Assembly: GCA_910579775.1 (NCBI GenBank) | Contig: CAJTUE010000001.1 | Span: forward strand, 186,001-250,000 | Reading direction: 5' to 3' | DNA from: an uncultured Oscillospiraceae bacterium | GTDB lineage: Bacteria; Bacillota; Clostridia; Oscillospirales; Oscillospiraceae | DNA: 64,000 nucleotides | In this document: positions 62,585-64,000 of the stretch, in pieces | How the letters are laid out: each line of letters opens with the position of its first letter | Position numbering within the stretch: the first letter of the stretch is position 1 | The notes under the pieces: model-generated | The model's database searches: none | What the model was told of the DNA's origin: nothing | What the model saw: only the letters and a program-made list of their open reading frames with translations | Program-made: the position numbers and the translations under genes

Positions 62585-62648
62585 CGGCGACGCACCTGCC
62601 CTTGCCGTCGTAGGGGTCGCCCTACATAGAAACCCGCCTGTTTCCCCC

Positions 62649-62677
62649 TTGACATTTATGGACAAGTGAGGTAGAAT
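62649..62677 (+). promoter_or_regulatory. Promoter of the riboswitch-antiporter unit
   Basis: Consensus TTGACA (62649-62654), 17-bp spacer and TAGAAT (62672-62677). Transcription would begin at about 62684, right at the first base of the aptamer. Confidence 0.85.
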
Positions 62678-62684
62678 ACCCCCA

Positions 62685-62774
62685 TTGAGGGAGTAGTTGG
62701 CTCTTTCGGGAGCGGCAAGTCAACAGCCTCGGCGGGAAAATCTCGTCTGGCTTGTCTGAAATAACGAGACTCAA
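62685..62774 (+). promoter_or_regulatory. yybP-ykoY manganese riboswitch aptamer
   Basis: The outer P1 stem is TTGAG (62685) with CTCAA (62770-62774). The core signature GGGAGTAG follows P1, then a hairpin GGCTC-TTTCGG-GAGC, the conserved GCAAGTCAACA segment, the CTGGCTTGTCTG strand that pairs with it, and AACGAGACT closing P1. The order and sequences match the yybP-ykoY class, which senses Mn2+ at the L1/L3 contact. It lies between a strong promoter and an intrinsic terminator, upstream of a cation antiporter, so it probably controls transcription elongation. Confidence 0.85.
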
Positions 62775-62804
62775 GTATGGCGCGGCTATGCTTGGGCGAA
62801 ACTG

Positions 62805-62835
62805 TTCAGGTGCGGCGGCGCGCCTGAATTTTTTT
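62805..62835 (+). terminator. Riboswitch expression-platform terminator
   Basis: TTCAGGTGCG pairs with CGCGCCTGAA (one G-U wobble) around a 4-base loop, followed by seven T. It ends 19 bases before the antiporter ATG. An alternative stem CAAGTATGG (62772-62780) with CTATGCTTG (62786-62794) shares bases with P1 and may be the switching element. Confidence 0.85.
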
Positions 62836-62854
62836 ATGGGAAGGGTCGAAGAAC

Positions 62855-63802
62855 ATGGAAGTGATCGCGATCAATCTGCTGGTGTTCGCCATCGGCGCGC
62901 TGATGATCATCAAGGGGGGAGATTGGTTTGTGGACGCGGCGAGCTGGATCGCCGGCGCGCTGCGCATCCCCACCTTTATCATCGGCGCGACCATCGTGTC
63001 CATCGCCACCACCCTGCCGGAAATGCTGGTTTCCCTGATGGCGGCGGCGGACGGCAAGGTGGACATGGCTATCGGCAACGCCGTCGGTTCGGTGACCGCC
63101 AACACCGCCCTCATCATGGCGGTGGCGATGCTGGGGATGAAGATCGTCTGCCCCCGAAAGGGCTACTGGAAGCAGTTTGCGCTGTTCATCGCGGCGGCGG
63201 CCTCCCTCTACGTCTTCAGCCTGCCCGGGGAGCTGAATTTCATCGGCTGCGCGGTCATGGCCCTCATTTTCGTGGTGTTTTTGGTGCAGAACGTTCGCGC
63301 CGCCAAGGCCCAGGGGGAGGCGGATGTTTCCCAGCGGGCGGAGGACATGGGAAAGCCGGGGAAGTACATTGCGCTGTTTGTTGTGGGCGCGGTGGGCCTT
63401 GCGGTGGGGAGCCAGCTTTTGGTGCGCTCAGGGAGCACGCTTGCTACGCTGTTCGGTGTGCCCGAGCGGGTCATTGCCGTGACGCTGGTGGCGGTGGGCA
63501 CCTCTCTCCCCGAGTTGGTCACGACCATCACCGCCATTTTGAAGAAGCAATCCTCTCTCTCGGTGGGCAATATTCTGGGGGCGAACATCATCGACCTGTC
63601 GCTGATCCTGCCCCTGAGCGCGCTGGTGTCGGGGAAGGCCCTGCCCGTGGCGGGGAGCATTTTGACCCTGGACCTGCCCTTCTGCCTGGGGGTGACCCTG
63701 CTGGCCTCTGTGCCCATCCTCCTGCGGGAGAAGGCTCCCAAGGTCCAGGGTGCGGCTCTCCTGGCGGCGTATGCGGTGTATTTGTGGTTGGTGATCTTCT
63801 AA
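62855..63802 (+). CDS. Ca2+/cation antiporter (CaCA family, YrbG-like)
   Basis: A 315-residue membrane protein with about ten helices in two inverted halves. The alpha repeats are GATIVSIATTLPEMLVS with GNAVGSVTANTAL in the first half and VTLVAVGTSLPELVTTI with GNILGANIIDLSL in the second half. The family swaps Na+ or H+ for Ca2+, and some members move Mn2+. The manganese riboswitch in its leader suggests that this one exports Mn2+; this is inference. AAGGG precedes the ATG at nine bases. A perfect terminator follows, so the gene is a single transcription unit. Confidence 0.92.
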   Translation: MEVIAINLLVFAIGALMIIKGGDWFVDAASWIAGALRIPTFIIGATIVSIATTLPEMLVSLMAAADGKVDMAIGNAVGSVTANTALIMAVAMLGMKIVCPRKGYWKQFALFIAAAASLYVFSLPGELNFIGCAVMALIFVVFLVQNVRAAKAQGEADVSQRAEDMGKPGKYIALFVVGAVGLAVGSQLLVRSGSTLATLFGVPERVIAVTLVAVGTSLPELVTTITAILKKQSSLSVGNILGANIIDLSLILPLSALVSGKALPVAGSILTLDLPFCLGVTLLASVPILLREKAPKVQGAALLAAYAVYLWLVIF

Positions 63803-63819
63803 ACGCAAGAAAACGCAAA

Positions 63820-63853
63820 AAACCGCCTCCCGAAGTATTTCGGGAGGCGGTTT
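63820..63853. terminator. Bidirectional terminator between convergent genes
   Basis: AAACCGCCTCCCGAA pairs perfectly over 15 bp around GTAT. TTT ends the + side, and the - side continues into TTTTGCG. It serves the antiporter gene and the facing partial gene. Confidence 0.9.
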
Positions 63854-63870
63854 GTCCTATTTTCAACTTT

Positions 63871-64000
63871 TTAATCCGCCAAGGCAGGACTGCCGCGCTC
63901 TGCCCAGGGAACCTTCCAGAGGTAAACGGTAAAGAGGATGGCGCTGGTGGACCAGGTGACGGGGTAGGCGGAGAAAACCACGGCAATGTCAGGGATATGG
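63871..64000 (-). CDS. C-terminal end of a membrane protein, possibly a MATE efflux transporter (partial)
   Basis: The last 42 codons of a - strand gene are visible, with a TAA at 63871-63873 and an open frame to the window edge. They encode a hydrophobic segment (SAYPVTWSTSAILFTVYLW) and a short polar tail (KVPWAERGSPALAD). The pattern of a final Pro-containing membrane helix resembles the end of MATE family transporters, but the piece is too short to be sure. Confidence 0.55.
   Translation of the reverse strand, partial: HIPDIAVVFSAYPVTWSTSAILFTVYLWKVPWAERGSPALAD

Noticed and set aside
62534..62648. Possible gene in the nifJ-antiporter gap
   Set aside because: The gap holds the nifJ terminator, then the antiporter's promoter, riboswitch and terminator; no frame with a ribosome site is present.

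Overview
The window looks like a chromosomal segment of a GC-rich, Gram-positive, anaerobic gut Clostridium relative, most likely of the Oscillospiraceae (Flavonifractor/Lawsonibacter/Pseudoflavonifractor type). The evidence is the pyruvate:ferredoxin oxidoreductase, the oxygen-independent radical SAM enzymes, the three-repeat S-layer homology (SLH) anchors, Firmicutes-specific genes (rnmV, comEC, a DnaD/DnaI-type loader pair, Asp23-FakA) and frequent GTG/TTG starts. The lineage is inferred from gene content, not from a search. I see no rRNA, tRNA, CRISPR array, prophage or insertion sequence.

Layout. 1-13996: the 3' part of one giant secreted-type gene made of about 25 divergent InlB-B-like repeats ending in a dockerin-like pair of calcium loops. 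14070-22123: housekeeping genes on the + strand: ilvE, comFC, then pyrB-comEC-holA-rnmV from its own promoter, then hemW. 22125-33687: two large SLH-anchored surface proteins in convergent orientation (a phosphodiester-glycosidase-domain protein and a 2670-residue GH84 hexosaminidase), separated by about 310 bp of consecutive hairpins. 33856-38368: an ArsC/Spx-like protein divergent from an XRE regulator, malic enzyme, and a DUF4342-like membrane protein with a two-component system. 38577-40289 (-): a NifU-like scaffold with a GGGtGRT protein. 40528-48107: a run of conserved genes, gdpP-rplI-dnaB-tilS-hpt-ftsH. 48175-50268: a tiny ORF, tatD with its associated radical SAM protein, and a ribbon-helix-helix gene divergent from a small Cys-rich gene. 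50420-52822: DnaD-like protein and DnaI/DnaC-like helicase loader, facing an unknown gene. 53014-56245: Asp23-like, fakA, ychF. 56306-58734 (-): secG-rnr-DUF2508. 58997-62533: nifJ. 62649-63802: a Ca2+/cation antiporter behind a yybP-ykoY manganese riboswitch. The right edge cuts a - strand gene, possibly a MATE transporter.

The most interesting material is the giant repeat protein, the manganese riboswitch and antiporter, the PyrB with a PyrI-like zinc tail, the NifU-like/GGGtGRT pair, the ribbon-helix-helix locus with a visible operator, a hairpin that holds the ribosome site of a 36-residue ORF, and several dense palindrome clusters between genes (25394-25648, 38487-38528, 43012-43159, 52889-52942).

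Promoters were read by eye as -35/-10 pairs with about 17 bp spacing, and terminators as GC-rich hairpins with or without a T run. Domain names come from motif recognition only; no search was run.
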